DNA of 57,400 nucleotides from TMED8 sp038125725. GTDB lineage: Bacteria > Pseudomonadota > Alphaproteobacteria > Rhodospirillales > Casp-alpha2. Where the stretch lies: NCBI GenBank assembly GCA_038125725.1, contig JAYPEK010000025.1, forward strand, positions 1-57,400, written 5' to 3'. This document shows, one piece after another, positions 18,039 to 29,104 of this stretch. The translations under genes were made by a program, and so were the position numbers. The notes beneath the pieces were generated by a model, which saw nothing but the letters and a program-made list of their open reading frames with translations, did no database searches and was not told the origin of the DNA. Numbering within the stretch: position 1 is the stretch's first letter; each line of letters opens with the position of its first letter.

Positions 18039-18784
18039 GCTACAACACCGAAGAGTTGATGATCGCCGTCATCGCGCGGCTTCTGGACGACCCGGAAGTG
18101 CGCCACGTGGCGGTTGGCGCGGCGTCGCCGATCCCCGGTTCGGCGGCGCTCCTGACCCGGCATCTGACGGGCGGGCGGCTCAGGGCCTCAATCATTCACG
18201 GGCTCGCCAACAATCCGTTCACCGACGGCGGCCGCGAGGTCTTCGACTGCGCCGGCCAGGGCCGCATCGACGTTTTCTTCCTGGGCGGCGTGCAGATCGA
18301 CGGCGAGGCCAACATCAACCTGGTCGGCACCGGCGATTACCCGGCCGTGGACAAGCGCTTCCCCGGCTCCTTCGGTTCCGCCTACATGTATTTCGTGGTG
18401 CCGAAGGTGATCCTGTTCCGGCCCGAGCACACCCGGCGCGTGTTCGTGCCCAAGGTCGATTTCATCAGCGCGCCCGGCACGTCGGAGCCCGGCGTCTATC
18501 GCCCGGGCGGCCCGAAGGCGCTGGTGACCGAGCTCTGCCTGATGTCCTTCGACGCGGCGAAGAAGCGGTTCCGGCTGGAATCCGTGCATCCCGGCCACAC
18601 CGTCGAGGAGGTCCTGGACAATACCGGTTTCGATTTCGACATCCCCGAAAACGTGCCGATGACCCCGGAACCGGAACCCGACCGGCTGGACCTGCTGCGC
18701 ACCTCCATCGGCGCGCAGATCGCCGAGATTTATCCCGACTTCGTCGCCCGCGTGTTTGCCCCGAAAACGGAGTACGCCGCATGA
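18035..18784 (+). CDS. CoA-transferase family protein, subunit B
   Basis: This 249-residue B subunit begins MSYNTEELMIAVIARLLDD. In transferases of this class the catalytic glutamate usually lies in a short Glu-containing motif near the start of the B fold. Here the corresponding stretch reads VAVGAASPIPGSAALL and has no glutamate. That resembles IpdAB-like members, which act as hydrolases rather than transferases. Other blocks are FFLGGVQIDGEANINLVG and FGSAYMYFVVPKV. It overlaps subunit A upstream and the FecR-domain gene downstream, each by ATGA, so the three should be made together. Confidence 0.82.
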   Translation: MSYNTEELMIAVIARLLDDPEVRHVAVGAASPIPGSAALLTRHLTGGRLRASIIHGLANNPFTDGGREVFDCAGQGRIDVFFLGGVQIDGEANINLVGTGDYPAVDKRFPGSFGSAYMYFVVPKVILFRPEHTRRVFVPKVDFISAPGTSEPGVYRPGGPKALVTELCLMSFDAAKKRFRLESVHPGHTVEEVLDNTGFDFDIPENVPMTPEPEPDRLDLLRTSIGAQIAEIYPDFVARVFAPKTEYAA

Positions 18785-19407
18785 TCCGCCGCGCATTTCT
18801 AGCTGCCCTGCTGGTGCTGGCATTGGTGCCGGCGACGCTGAGCGGCGCCGACGACGATCCGGCCGGCAAGGTGACGCGCGTGCAAGGCGCGGCCATGGCC
18901 ATGCAGAACGCGCTGCCGCGCCCGCTCAAGGTCGGCGACACCATCCTTGCCGGCGACGTGCTCTCCACCGGCCAGGGCGCGCGGCTGGAAGTGACGATGG
19001 TTGACGAGACCGTCCTGAAGCTGGGCGAGAAGGCGGTGCTGGTGGTTTCCGAATACGTCATGGACGCCAACCCGAACGCGGCGCTCAGGCTGCTGCAAGG
19101 CGCCTTCAGCGCCACCACCGGCAAGATCACGCAACTGGCCGACGCCTCGTTTCTGGTCAATACCGAGGTCGCCACCATCGGCGTGCGCGGCACGACCTTC
19201 TGGGGCGGCATGCTCGACGACGAGTATCAGGTCGCCATGCTGGACGGCAAGGGCGTCTACGTCGAGACCCGTGCTGGCCGGGTGGAACTGACCGAGGCCG
19301 GGCAGGGCACCCGCATCGCCGATATCGGCAGCACGCCCTCGGACCCGGTGAAGTGGCCGCTGGAGAAGGTCGACCGCGCCCTCGCCACCGTCAGCTTCGA
19401 CAAGTAA
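18781..19407 (+). CDS. FecR-domain periplasmic protein
   Basis: This 208-residue protein has a signal peptide (MIRRAFLAALLVLALVPATL). A FecR-type beta domain follows: LKVGDTILAGDVLSTGQGAR, then ALRLLQGAFS and EVATIGVRGTTFWGG. Stand-alone FecR proteins of this kind, without an anti-sigma helical domain, occur widely in proteobacteria and their function is unclear. Its ATG overlaps the stop of CoA-transferase B by 4 bp, an odd partnership for a cytosolic enzyme pair. No sigma factor or TonB receptor is nearby. Confidence 0.82.
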   Translation: MIRRAFLAALLVLALVPATLSGADDDPAGKVTRVQGAAMAMQNALPRPLKVGDTILAGDVLSTGQGARLEVTMVDETVLKLGEKAVLVVSEYVMDANPNAALRLLQGAFSATTGKITQLADASFLVNTEVATIGVRGTTFWGGMLDDEYQVAMLDGKGVYVETRAGRVELTEAGQGTRIADIGSTPSDPVKWPLEKVDRALATVSFDK

Positions 19408-19416
19408 TCCCGCCAC

Positions 19417-19959
19417 TCAGTTCCCCCGATTGCGCGCTTCCTGGCGCTTCTGGATTTCCGCCGGCCAGCGGCTCTTGATGAAGGCCAGCACGGCCCAAAT
19501 GTCGTCGTCCGCGAGGCTGGCGCCGAAGGCCGGCATGGCGCTCTTGAAGCCTTCCGGCGCCAGCGCCTGGCCGCCGTGCTTGGTGTAATCGAACAGCAAC
19601 TGGTCGTGATGATGCCAGGTATGGCCGCTCTCGTCGTGCGGCGGCGCCGGCAGCGTGCCGTCTTGCTTGCGCCGCCGCCAATTCGGTTCGCCCTTGAGGT
19701 CCGCGCCGTGGCAACTGGCGCAGTGCTCGGCGTAAAGGGCGGCGCCGCGCGCCACTTGCTGGGCGTCGTTGGGGTTGGCGCCAGGCGGCGGTGGAGGCGG
19801 TGTCACCAGGCCCTTCAGCGCCTTGCCGAGGCCGGCGAACAGCGGGTTCGGCTCGGCCGCGACGTTGGGATCGACGGCCTTGCGGATGGCGTTGCCGGCC
19901 CCGACCGCGAGGACGCAAAGCGCGATGAAAGCGAGGACGAGTAGGCGTTTCTTTTGCAT
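19417..19959 (-). CDS. Class I c-type cytochrome
   Basis: This 180-residue protein has an N-terminal hydrophobic segment (LLVLAFIALCVLAVGAG) that acts as signal or anchor, a proline-rich linker (VTPPPPPPG) and one cytochrome c domain. Heme attachment is by C80-A-S-C83-H84. M142 in AMPAFG is the likely sixth ligand. It should work in periplasmic electron transfer; the partner is unknown. It converges with the FecR-domain gene and diverges from the 158-residue protein gene, with no ribosome-binding site before either divergent start. Confidence 0.9.
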   Translation of the reverse strand: MQKKRLLVLAFIALCVLAVGAGNAIRKAVDPNVAAEPNPLFAGLGKALKGLVTPPPPPPGANPNDAQQVARGAALYAEHCASCHGADLKGEPNWRRRKQDGTLPAPPHDESGHTWHHHDQLLFDYTKHGGQALAPEGFKSAMPAFGASLADDDIWAVLAFIKSRWPAEIQKRQEARNRGN

Positions 19960-20016
19960 ATTCGGTCAGTCAGTTTGCTGTATCTGTTTCGGTGTGGATT
20001 CTGCTAGAATAACCGC

Positions 20017-20493
20017 ATGATCGACGCCGTTTCCACCGCCAGCCAGACACAACCGATTTCGTCCGCGAAAACGGCGCGGACGGCCGCGTCCGAAGCGGGG
20101 TCCGACAGCGACGCCAAATCGTCGCGCACCGTCCGCGACACGGTCGAAATCGGCGGCAACAAGATCGTCAACCTGGCCCGCGCGCAGGAACTGGCGGCGG
20201 CGCTGCCCGACGCCACGGAGGACCGCGACGCCTTCGACGCGGCGCTCAGCGCGGCGCAGGAGGATGTGAAGCGGATCACCCAACTGTTCCAGAGCACGCT
20301 TACGGACCTGGTAGCGAGTTGGCAGTCGGGTGCGGCCATTGCCAAGAACGTAACTGCCGCGACGGAACCGGCGGGGCCGTCGGCACAGGAACTGCAGCAG
20401 ATTTTCGACCGCGCCCTCAGGGACGCCAAGCGGATTTCCGAACAGGTGGCGGAGACGCTGCGCCGGATCGCGCCGCTCGATATCCAGGCCTGA
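20017..20493 (+). CDS. Uncharacterised 158-residue helical protein
   Basis: The protein starts with a Ser/Thr/Ala-rich, probably disordered segment (residues 1-40). A predicted helical region rich in Ala, Gln and acidic residues follows, for example RAQELAAALPDATEDRDAF and AQELQQIFDRALRDAKRIS. There is no signal peptide or membrane segment, and I do not recognise the family. No ribosome-binding site precedes the ATG. A -10-like TAGAAT at 20005-20010 ends 6 bp upstream, which would fit a leaderless start, though no good -35 is seen. Confidence 0.65.
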   Translation: MIDAVSTASQTQPISSAKTARTAASEAGSDSDAKSSRTVRDTVEIGGNKIVNLARAQELAAALPDATEDRDAFDAALSAAQEDVKRITQLFQSTLTDLVASWQSGAAIAKNVTAATEPAGPSAQELQQIFDRALRDAKRISEQVAETLRRIAPLDIQA

Positions 20494-20501
20494 TCGGTTT
20501 C

Positions 20502-20750
20502 CTAGCGCCCGCGCGCCTTGCCGAGCGCGAAGATCACCAGCCAGATCGGCACCACCACCACGGCACCCAGCAGCACGTACTTGACGCCCCATTCGATGAT
20601 GTCGGCGACGATCTCGAAGATCTTCTGCGCCGTGGCGCCGAAGTTCTTCAGCAGTTGCGCCGGGTCGATGTCGAAGAACGACAGCAACAGGCCGATCACG
20701 AAGGAGAACAGCACGAGCTTGATGATGGTGTCGCGGATGGAACTGGGCAT
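20502..20750 (-). CDS. Small membrane protein (DUF6460-like)
   Basis: This 82-residue protein has two hydrophobic segments (about residues 10-25 and 57-76) around a short amphipathic stretch (DIDPAQLLKNFGATAQ). The sequence and length match small alphaproteobacterial inner-membrane proteins labelled DUF6460, as far as I recall. Function is unknown. It lies 8 bp from the convergent 158-residue gene. Confidence 0.7.
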   Translation of the reverse strand: MPSSIRDTIIKLVLFSFVIGLLLSFFDIDPAQLLKNFGATAQKIFEIVADIIEWGVKYVLLGAVVVVPIWLVIFALGKARGR

Positions 20751-20810
20751 GCGGGGCTCCTGGTGGTGAAGCGGGATGTCTGAACAGTCTACACGATGGC
20801 GCGGGCGTGA

Positions 20811-21221
20811 TTAAGCCTCGGGCATCTTGGCGCTGGCCGGCAGGTCCGGGTCCAGCGGCGTCGACGGAATCTTGCTGGATACATAGACGTTGCGGGCCGG
20901 TTTCACCAACTCCACCTGGTCGATGGTGCCGGCGCGGACGCTGATCATCCCTTCGCGTCCCGAGTTCTCGCCGAACAGCGGCGAGCCGCAGTTGGGGCAG
21001 AAACGCTTGGTCATGGTGTTGCCGCTGTCGGCCTGGTGCTGGTAGCTCGCGGTCTCGCCGGTGATCCTGACGTCGTCCGCCTTGAAGAAGCTCAGCGTCG
21101 TGTAGGCCGATCCCGTCGCCGCGCGGCAATCGGAGCAGTGGCAGTTGGCGGTGAACATCGGTTCCGCGTCGGATTCGTAGCTGACGGCGCCGCACAGGCA
21201 GTGCCCGGTGATTTTCGCCAT
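20811..21221 (-). CDS. GFA family protein (zinc-binding, Gfa-like)
   Basis: This 136-residue protein has the Mss4-like beta fold of the glutathione-dependent formaldehyde-activating (GFA/CENP-V) family. Zinc-binding cysteines are visible in GHCLCGAVSY, ANCHCSDCRAATG and RFCPNCGSPLF. A GGGAGG ribosome-binding site lies 9 bases before the ATG at 21221, so I use that start rather than the longer open frame. Most members have no proven formaldehyde activity, so the name gives the fold only. Confidence 0.85.
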   Translation of the reverse strand: MAKITGHCLCGAVSYESDAEPMFTANCHCSDCRAATGSAYTTLSFFKADDVRITGETASYQHQADSGNTMTKRFCPNCGSPLFGENSGREGMISVRAGTIDQVELVKPARNVYVSSKIPSTPLDPDLPASAKMPEA

Positions 21222-21299
21222 GTCGATCATCCTCCCTTGGGTATTTCCATGATTTCGCATAGCACCGCATGCTTGTCGGCGCAATGGCGGGGGGCAAGG

Positions 21300-21728
21300 C
21301 TAGGGTTTCGGCCAGAGGATCATCTGGGTGCAGCGGAAGGTGGCGATGGTCTTGCCGGTGTCGTCGTGGATCACTTCCGCGTCCCAGACCTGGGTGGTGC
21401 GCCCCAGGTGCTTGGGCGTGGCGATGCAGCGCAACTCGCCGATGGTGGCGGTGCCGAGGAAGTTGGTCTTCAACTCCATGGTAGCGAACGACTTCGCCCC
21501 GTCCGGCAGATGCGCGAAGGCGGCCATGCCGCAGGTTGTATCGGCCAGCGACACCACCGAGCCGCCATGCAGGTAGTGGTTCGGCGCCAGGTGCCGGTGC
21601 GTCACCGGCATGCGCATCACGACGCGGTTCTCCTCCACCGACAGCACTTCCATGTCCAATTCCGCCACCAGCGTGCCGACGGCGCGTTCGTTCAGTTCGG
21701 CGGGGGTGGGGATTGGAGAGCGAGACAT
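21300..21728 (-). CDS. PaaI-family hotdog thioesterase
   Basis: This 142-residue protein has the hotdog fold of PaaI-type acyl-CoA thioesterases. The active-site signature is HYLHGGSVVSLADTTCGMAA, with N and H in APNHYLHGG at the usual catalytic helix. The strand ATMELKTNFLGTATIGEL and an EVIHDDTGKTIATF end also fit. I chose the ATG at 21728 because GGAAAG lies about 10 bases upstream. It would hydrolyse small or aromatic acyl-CoAs in the cytosol; the substrate is unknown. Confidence 0.85.
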   Translation of the reverse strand: MSRSPIPTPAELNERAVGTLVAELDMEVLSVEENRVVMRMPVTHRHLAPNHYLHGGSVVSLADTTCGMAAFAHLPDGAKSFATMELKTNFLGTATIGELRCIATPKHLGRTTQVWDAEVIHDDTGKTIATFRCTQMILWPKP

Positions 21729-22041
21729 GGCCGGCGGTCTTTCCATTCGAATTCGGCGCCCGGAGCGGCGCCTGGGCGCCAGTATATCGCGCGCCGCCGA
21801 AAGCGGGAGTCCCGATCGCGATAACGGCAATTTCCCTACCCGTTCGGGGAGGAAAGGTGAAAAAACGCGGGTTGCAAATCATTGATCTCGAACGAATCTA
21901 AAAAAAACTCAGGAACGAACCCAATCCCAAAAAACCACCCGCCCGGAACGCAGGTGCGGTCCGAGCAATGTGATAGGAATTTATATACGTATAAAGGGAA
22001 AAAGTCAAGGGACGTCGAGGCGCCCTGCCTCGCAATGCCGA
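21729..22041. other. 313-bp AT-rich intergenic region between thioesterase and ccdB
   Basis: No gene is supported here. It is markedly more AT-rich than its neighbours, with A-runs at 21901-21907 and a TATACGTATA palindrome at 21984-21993. At 22016-22032 a CGAGGC/GCCTCG hairpin with a 5-base loop lies just past the ccdB stop. On the minus strand it is followed, after a gap, by a T-run, so it could be a weak terminator. Confidence 0.4.
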
Positions 22042-22341
22042 TCAGAAACCTTGAAACACCATATCCAGGGCGTTGGTAATGTCGATCCCGTGCCCGGATA
22101 AATTGGCGATGGGTGCATCCAATATCGAGGCCGGGACGGCAGCGAGAAATTGGGTCGCCATGACGACCTCCGATCCCTCGATAGGGAACGTCGGGTTCAG
22201 TCGCTCGGCCGGTGTGGGGGCCATAGCGCGTGGCAGCAAAGGCACGACGACCCGCGTGTTCAAGCCCTCCAGCAAATCCGCCTGCACATCCATCAAATAG
22301 CCGGCGCGGTCTGGATTGGGATAGACGTCGTATCTTGCCAT
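22042..22341 (-). CDS. ccdB: CcdB family toxin (gyrase poison)
   Basis: This 99-residue protein matches CcdB in length and pattern: MARYDVYPNPDRAGYLMDVQ, then VVVPLLP and a C-terminal DITNALDMVFQGF resembling the gyrase-contacting end of F-plasmid CcdB. CcdB traps DNA gyrase on cleaved DNA through GyrA. Its ATG overlaps the ccdA stop as TGATG, so translation is coupled. Host gyrA is about 10 kb away in this window. Confidence 0.9.
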   Translation of the reverse strand: MARYDVYPNPDRAGYLMDVQADLLEGLNTRVVVPLLPRAMAPTPAERLNPTFPIEGSEVVMATQFLAAVPASILDAPIANLSGHGIDITNALDMVFQGF

Positions 22342-22577
22342 CAGAACCGCCGGTAGCGTTCCAGCGGCAAGCCGTTGGCCTCGACCCATTGATTGGTACT
22401 ATCGAGCGCGGCGGCGTTCTCCGCCTTCCATTGTTCCGCCCGGACCTCTCCGACGGCGATACGTAAACCATTTTCAGCCGCTTGCGACAGATTGATATCC
22501 AGCGCCTTGGCTTCCGCGAGCAGACGCTGATCCAAAGACAAGTTTGTCGGCTTTTTCGAAGTCCGTGCGCTTGGCAT
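22341..22577 (-). CDS. ccdA: CcdA family antitoxin
   Basis: This 78-residue protein has an N-terminal DNA-binding ribbon-helix-helix part (KPTNLSLDQRLLAEAKALDI) and an acidic C-terminal part (VEANGLPLERYRRF) of the kind that wraps CcdB. GGAGGT lies 9 bases before the ATG at 22577. The pair should be autoregulated by CcdA-CcdB binding to the upstream palindrome. Confidence 0.9.
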   Translation of the reverse strand: MPSARTSKKPTNLSLDQRLLAEAKALDINLSQAAENGLRIAVGEVRAEQWKAENAAALDSTNQWVEANGLPLERYRRF

Positions 22578-22599
22578 TCCGATGACCTCCATCAACATG

Positions 22600-22628
22600 A
22601 GCATATATTATGCGCATATTTATGTGAA
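22600..22628 (-). promoter_or_regulatory. ccdAB promoter with operator palindrome
   Basis: On the minus strand TTCACA (22628-22623), a 17-bp spacer and TATGCT (22605-22600) make a promoter. The spacer contains the perfect palindrome TATGCGCATA (22609-22618), a natural place for the antitoxin to bind. Confidence 0.6.
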
Positions 22629-22657
22629 CATGACCAGCGGGCCATGGCGGGCGAGCG

Positions 22658-22863
22658 TCAGTTCGTGTCCTTTGCCAGTTGCGCGATCTCCGCTTCCGTA
22701 TCGGCGAGGTTCCGCTTCAGGCGCCGGACCTCGGCGGCGTCGGGACCTAGCAACCGGCCTTCGCGTTCGGCGGCGTCGGAGTAACGGCGCAGTTTGTGTT
22801 CGAAGTCGGCCTTGGCGGCCTTCAGTTCACGCAGGTGGGCTTGGCGGCGGTCAGAGCTGTCGC

Positions 22864-22867
<4 letters not shown>
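22658..22867 (-). CDS. Small coiled-coil protein coupled to uvrA
   Basis: A GTG at 22867 overlaps the uvrA stop (GTGA) and opens a frame of 69 residues rich in charged heptads (HLRELKAAKADFEHKLRRY, VRRLKRNLADTEAEIAQLA), indicating a helical coiled coil. I do not recognise the family. Overlap with uvrA suggests cotranslation. Confidence 0.65.
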
Positions 22868-25776
<2,909 letters not shown>

Positions 25777-25865
25777 GGGTCCGCCGATGGCGTTTGGGAG
25801 TTACCGATCAACCCAACAGAAATAGTGGCAAGCGGGCCCCAGGTAAAGCGCCCAGCCTGGGGAAA

Positions 25866-25882
25866 ACCGGTAAAACACCGGT
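25866..25882 (-). terminator. Possible intrinsic terminator after the SulP gene
   Basis: ACCGGT (25866-25871) and ACCGGT (25877-25882) pair across a 5-base loop immediately after the SulP stop. Read on the minus strand the hairpin is followed by TTTT. The short stem and T-run make it weak. Confidence 0.4.
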
Positions 25883-25884
25883 GA

Positions 25885-28239
25885 TCAGCCGCTCCGGTCC
25901 GGGCGCCGTCGCCGTCCGGGGCGGTGGTGGCGGACCTCGACCTCGGTTTCGCCGGACGGCGTGCGGTAGGTGACACGCCGGTGCGGCCCGGGGTCGAAAA
26001 GCCCGTGGTTGGCAACCACCAACAGATCGGGATGCCATTCGGTGACCATATCGAGCGTCGCCGCCCAGGGGTCCTGCTTGGTCGAGATCAGGGTGCGGCT
26101 TTCCGGGAACCCAGCATCCGCCGCCAGGCCCTCGAGCCGGGCGCGCGCCGGGCGGCGCAGGCTGGCGACCAGGGTTTCGGAAATCAGCCCCAGCGCCAGG
26201 TCGCTGTGGTGCGAGACGTCCCAGCCGACGATGGCACCCAGCGCCAATTCGGCACCGCCGTCGCGGGCCAGGCGCGCCGCCATTTCCACCGTGGCACGCG
26301 GGTTCGCCTTGTCGTCGACCAGCACCAGGATGCGCTTCGCCGCGCGCCGTCGCGGCCCCAGCCGGCGGGCCGGGAGCGTCGCCGGGGGCGCCGCTGCGGT
26401 TTCCGTGCCGGGCGCCGGTTCCGCCGTGGTGCGCAGCAATTCGGCGGTGGCGATGGCGTCGTCGGCGCGGCATTCCCAGAACACCCGCGCCGTGCAGCGA
26501 TGGCAGCGCTGGCGGTTGAGACGGCCGTAGATGGCGGCGAAGGCGGTGGTTTTGGAATGGAACAGGTTGTCCTCGCCGATGGCATCCAGAAAGCCCGTCT
26601 TGCGGAACTGTTCGGTGACCGCCTCGCTCATGCCGACGATGTAGAGCGCGCCGCCCATTTGCCGGAGCTGGGTGGCTTCCTTCGCCAGCGCATCGGCGGC
26701 GGTGATGTCGAGGTAGGGAACGTCGGCGGCCAGCAGCATCAAATGCTTCTGGTGCGGCGAGCGCCGCCGGATGCGGTGCAGGTCGTGGATGATGCTGGCG
26801 ACGGCGCCGAAATAGAGCGTGCCTTCGATGCGCACCACCTTGATCTGCGGGCATTCGGGCAGGTTCGGCGTGGTGACGAAGCGCCGCCGGCCCTGCACGT
26901 TGGCCGGCGCCAGCGCGGTGACGCGGGGATGCGCGGTGCGATTAAGGAAGAACACCAGCGACAGGAACACGCCGGCGAAGACCGCCAGTTCCAGATCCAG
27001 GAACAGCACCGCGAAGAAGGTCACCGCCAGCACCGTCGCCTCCGAGCTCGACGAGCGGACCGCCTGGACGATATGCGTCACGTCGATCAGGTTCCAGGCG
27101 ACCAGCATCAGCAATCCGGCCATGCCCGCCTTCGGCAGGTAGACCACATAGGGCGCGACGATGATGACGATGCCGACCAGGAAAATCCCCGACGCGATGG
27201 CGGCGATGGGGGTCTTGGCGCCGGCATCGAAATTGAGGCCGGAGCGGTTGAACGAGCCGGTGGAGACGAAGCCGCCGAAGAACACGCCGATGATGTTGGA
27301 AAACCCCTGGCCGATGAATTCCTGGTTGCCGTCCACCTGCTGGCCGGTCTTGACCGCCAAGGATCGCGCCGTCGACATGGTCGCGGGCAGCGCGAAGATG
27401 GTCACCGCCAGCGCCGTGGCGGCGAGCTTGCGCACCGCGGTCAGGGAAAGATGCGGGACGATGAACGGCGGCAGGCCCTGCGGGATCGGCTCCATGGTCT
27501 CGATGCCGGCGTCGAAGACCTCGCTCATCACCACCGCGATCAGGCTGCTGCCGAGCAGCGACACGATCATGTTGGGGAACTTGGGAAACAGCCGCTTGCC
27601 GAGCACGCCGAGCACGATCGCCGAGACGCCGACGGTGGTGGCGGCGGGGGAGAAGTTCGGCAGTTCGTGCCAGACGGAGGCCAGAGTGTCGTAGAAATGC
27701 CGGGCGCGCGGCACGTCGATGCCGATCAGGCTGTCGAACTGATTGACGGCGATGAGGATGGCGGCCCCGGAAATGAAGGCGATGGCGACGGTCTGCGAGA
27801 TGTAGTTGACCAAGGCGCCCATGCGCATCAGCCCCATGGCCAGCTCAATCGCGCCCACCATCAGCGTCAGGGTCAGCACCAAGCTGACGAATTCCGGACT
27901 GCCGGGGACCGCGAATTCGCTCATCGAGGCGAACACCATCAGCGATGCCGCCGTTGTCGGTCCCGACACCAACTGCCAAGACGAGCCGAACAGCGCCGCG
28001 ATAATCGTCGGCACCATGGCGGCGTAGAGGCCGTATTCGGGCGGCATGCCGGCCAGGGTCGCGAAGGCGACGCCCTGCGGCACCACCACCAGGGCGCCCG
28101 TGAGGCCGGCCATCAGGTCGGCACGCATGGTGTCGCGGCTCACCAGCGGCAGCCACTGGGTGCAGGAGAGAAACGGGTTACGTACGGCCTTCGGTGCCGA
28201 CGAAGACGCTTCGTCGGCGAGAGCCTTGTGTGCGGTCAT
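25885..28239 (-). CDS. SulP-family anion transporter with STAS and C-terminal USP-like domain
   Basis: This 784-residue protein is a SulP (SLC26-like) transporter. Residues about 30-430 contain the hydrophobic core, with LTGALVVVPQGVAFATLAGM near the first helix and the NQEFIGQGFSNIIGVFFGGF segment. A STAS domain follows (about residues 460-590; IRIEGTLYFGAV and LLAADVPYLDITAADAL). A Cys-containing linker leads to a C-terminal domain (about 655-770; RILVLVDDKANPRATVEMAA, LVVANHGLF) resembling a universal stress protein fold. Sulfate, bicarbonate or another anion are possible substrates. A stand-alone Usp gene lies directly upstream. Confidence 0.88.
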   Translation of the reverse strand: MTAHKALADEASSSAPKAVRNPFLSCTQWLPLVSRDTMRADLMAGLTGALVVVPQGVAFATLAGMPPEYGLYAAMVPTIIAALFGSSWQLVSGPTTAASLMVFASMSEFAVPGSPEFVSLVLTLTLMVGAIELAMGLMRMGALVNYISQTVAIAFISGAAILIAVNQFDSLIGIDVPRARHFYDTLASVWHELPNFSPAATTVGVSAIVLGVLGKRLFPKFPNMIVSLLGSSLIAVVMSEVFDAGIETMEPIPQGLPPFIVPHLSLTAVRKLAATALAVTIFALPATMSTARSLAVKTGQQVDGNQEFIGQGFSNIIGVFFGGFVSTGSFNRSGLNFDAGAKTPIAAIASGIFLVGIVIIVAPYVVYLPKAGMAGLLMLVAWNLIDVTHIVQAVRSSSSEATVLAVTFFAVLFLDLELAVFAGVFLSLVFFLNRTAHPRVTALAPANVQGRRRFVTTPNLPECPQIKVVRIEGTLYFGAVASIIHDLHRIRRRSPHQKHLMLLAADVPYLDITAADALAKEATQLRQMGGALYIVGMSEAVTEQFRKTGFLDAIGEDNLFHSKTTAFAAIYGRLNRQRCHRCTARVFWECRADDAIATAELLRTTAEPAPGTETAAAPPATLPARRLGPRRRAAKRILVLVDDKANPRATVEMAARLARDGGAELALGAIVGWDVSHHSDLALGLISETLVASLRRPARARLEGLAADAGFPESRTLISTKQDPWAATLDMVTEWHPDLLVVANHGLFDPGPHRRVTYRTPSGETEVEVRHHRPGRRRRPDRSG

Positions 28240-28452
28240 CTGCGTGCCTTTGCACGGCGGCGGTCATGGTTCGGTTATCGAACGGCCCATCGGCGCCGAA
28301 ATGCGCGTCACAGCATGTCGGTCGGAAGCCCAGGCCAGGCAAGCTGAAGGTTTGGAGTGCCGGCGGGGGTATTCGTCGTCGGCGGGGATCGAAGCCGATA
28401 GGTCGATGGGTTCGATGCGCGCAATCAACACCCGTGGGTCCGGAAAGTCAAA

Positions 28453-28465
28453 CGCTAACCGGTTA
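28453..28465. promoter_or_regulatory. CGCTAACCGGTTA site, copy 1
   Basis: A 13-bp sequence with the perfect palindrome TAACCGGTTA (28456-28465) lies 29 bp past the usp stop, in the 254-bp gap before the SulP start. An identical 13-mer lies upstream of usp. The remainder of the gap holds no gene I can support. Confidence 0.45.
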
Positions 28466-28493
28466 TTCGCGAATTCCCGTCGCCGAAAAGGCG

Positions 28494-29015
28494 CTATCTG
28501 ACGATCAGGCAGGCGCAGTCGGCCAACTGCGCGACCTTCTGCGAAATGCTGCCCATCAGGATGCGCTTGAAGTTGCTCAAGCCCCGGTTGCCTAGCACGA
28601 TCAGGTCTGCGCCCTGTTCGCGCGCCAGTTTGATGATCTGCTCGGCCGGCTCGCCGTCGGCGGTGGTGCCTTCGACCTTGGCAAGGCCGGCATCCTTGAC
28701 GGCTTCCACGGCGCGTTCCACGACCTTGCGCCCGATTGCCTCGATTACCTGATAGTCGATGCGGCCCTGCGCCATGCGCGATGACGACATGGCCATGGCG
28801 GGCATGCTCTCGAAGGCGATGGAGGCATTGGGGTGCGCATCCACCAGGTGCTCGACCTCCGCCATGTGCTTGAGCGCATCCGGCGGCGAGCCGTGCATCA
28901 GGACGTGCAGAACGGTCAGCGATGCCCCGTATTTCTGGGCCAGGTCGGCGGCAGCCATGACAGCACGGTTACCGCACGACGATCCATCGGTGGCGACGAT
29001 AATCTTCCCGTACAT
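28494..29015 (-). CDS. Universal stress protein (UspA family)
   Basis: This 173-residue UspA-type protein begins MYGKIIVATDGSSCGNRAV. It ends with the ATP-binding signature LGNRGLSNFKRILMGSIS, a G-x2-G-x9-G-S type motif, so it is probably an ATP-binding Usp. An unusual Met/Ser-rich insertion (ESMPAMAMSSSRMAQG) occurs mid-protein. An FNR-like box and a TAACCGGTTA palindrome lie in the divergent promoter, suggesting induction at low oxygen. The SulP transporter downstream carries a related domain. Confidence 0.92.
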   Translation of the reverse strand: MYGKIIVATDGSSCGNRAVMAAADLAQKYGASLTVLHVLMHGSPPDALKHMAEVEHLVDAHPNASIAFESMPAMAMSSSRMAQGRIDYQVIEAIGRKVVERAVEAVKDAGLAKVEGTTADGEPAEQIIKLAREQGADLIVLGNRGLSNFKRILMGSISQKVAQLADCACLIVR

Positions 29016-29082
29016 GACACCTCTCCTCTTGTCTTGCGGTGAACCCGATGCTTGATTGTCGCAAATCGGGCTCCCGCTTGCC

Positions 29083-29096
29083 TTGATATGTATCAG
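29083..29096. promoter_or_regulatory. FNR/FixK-type box
   Basis: TTGATATGTATCAG matches nine of ten defined positions of the FNR/FixK consensus TTGAT-N4-ATCAA. Its centre lies about 74 bp before the usp ATG and 44 bp before the divergent 75-residue gene. A weaker TTGATTGTCGCAAA follows at 29052-29065. Confidence 0.6.
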
Positions 29097-29104
29097 ATTT
29101 TCGC

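Noticed and set aside
25777..25884. SOS (LexA) box upstream of uvrA
   Set aside because: No GTTC-N7-GTTC or GAAC-N7-GAAC pattern is present.
25924..28347. An 807-codon plus-strand open frame
   Set aside because: It is a shadow of the SulP transporter; its His, Arg, Gly and Asp excess is typical of antisense high-GC frames.
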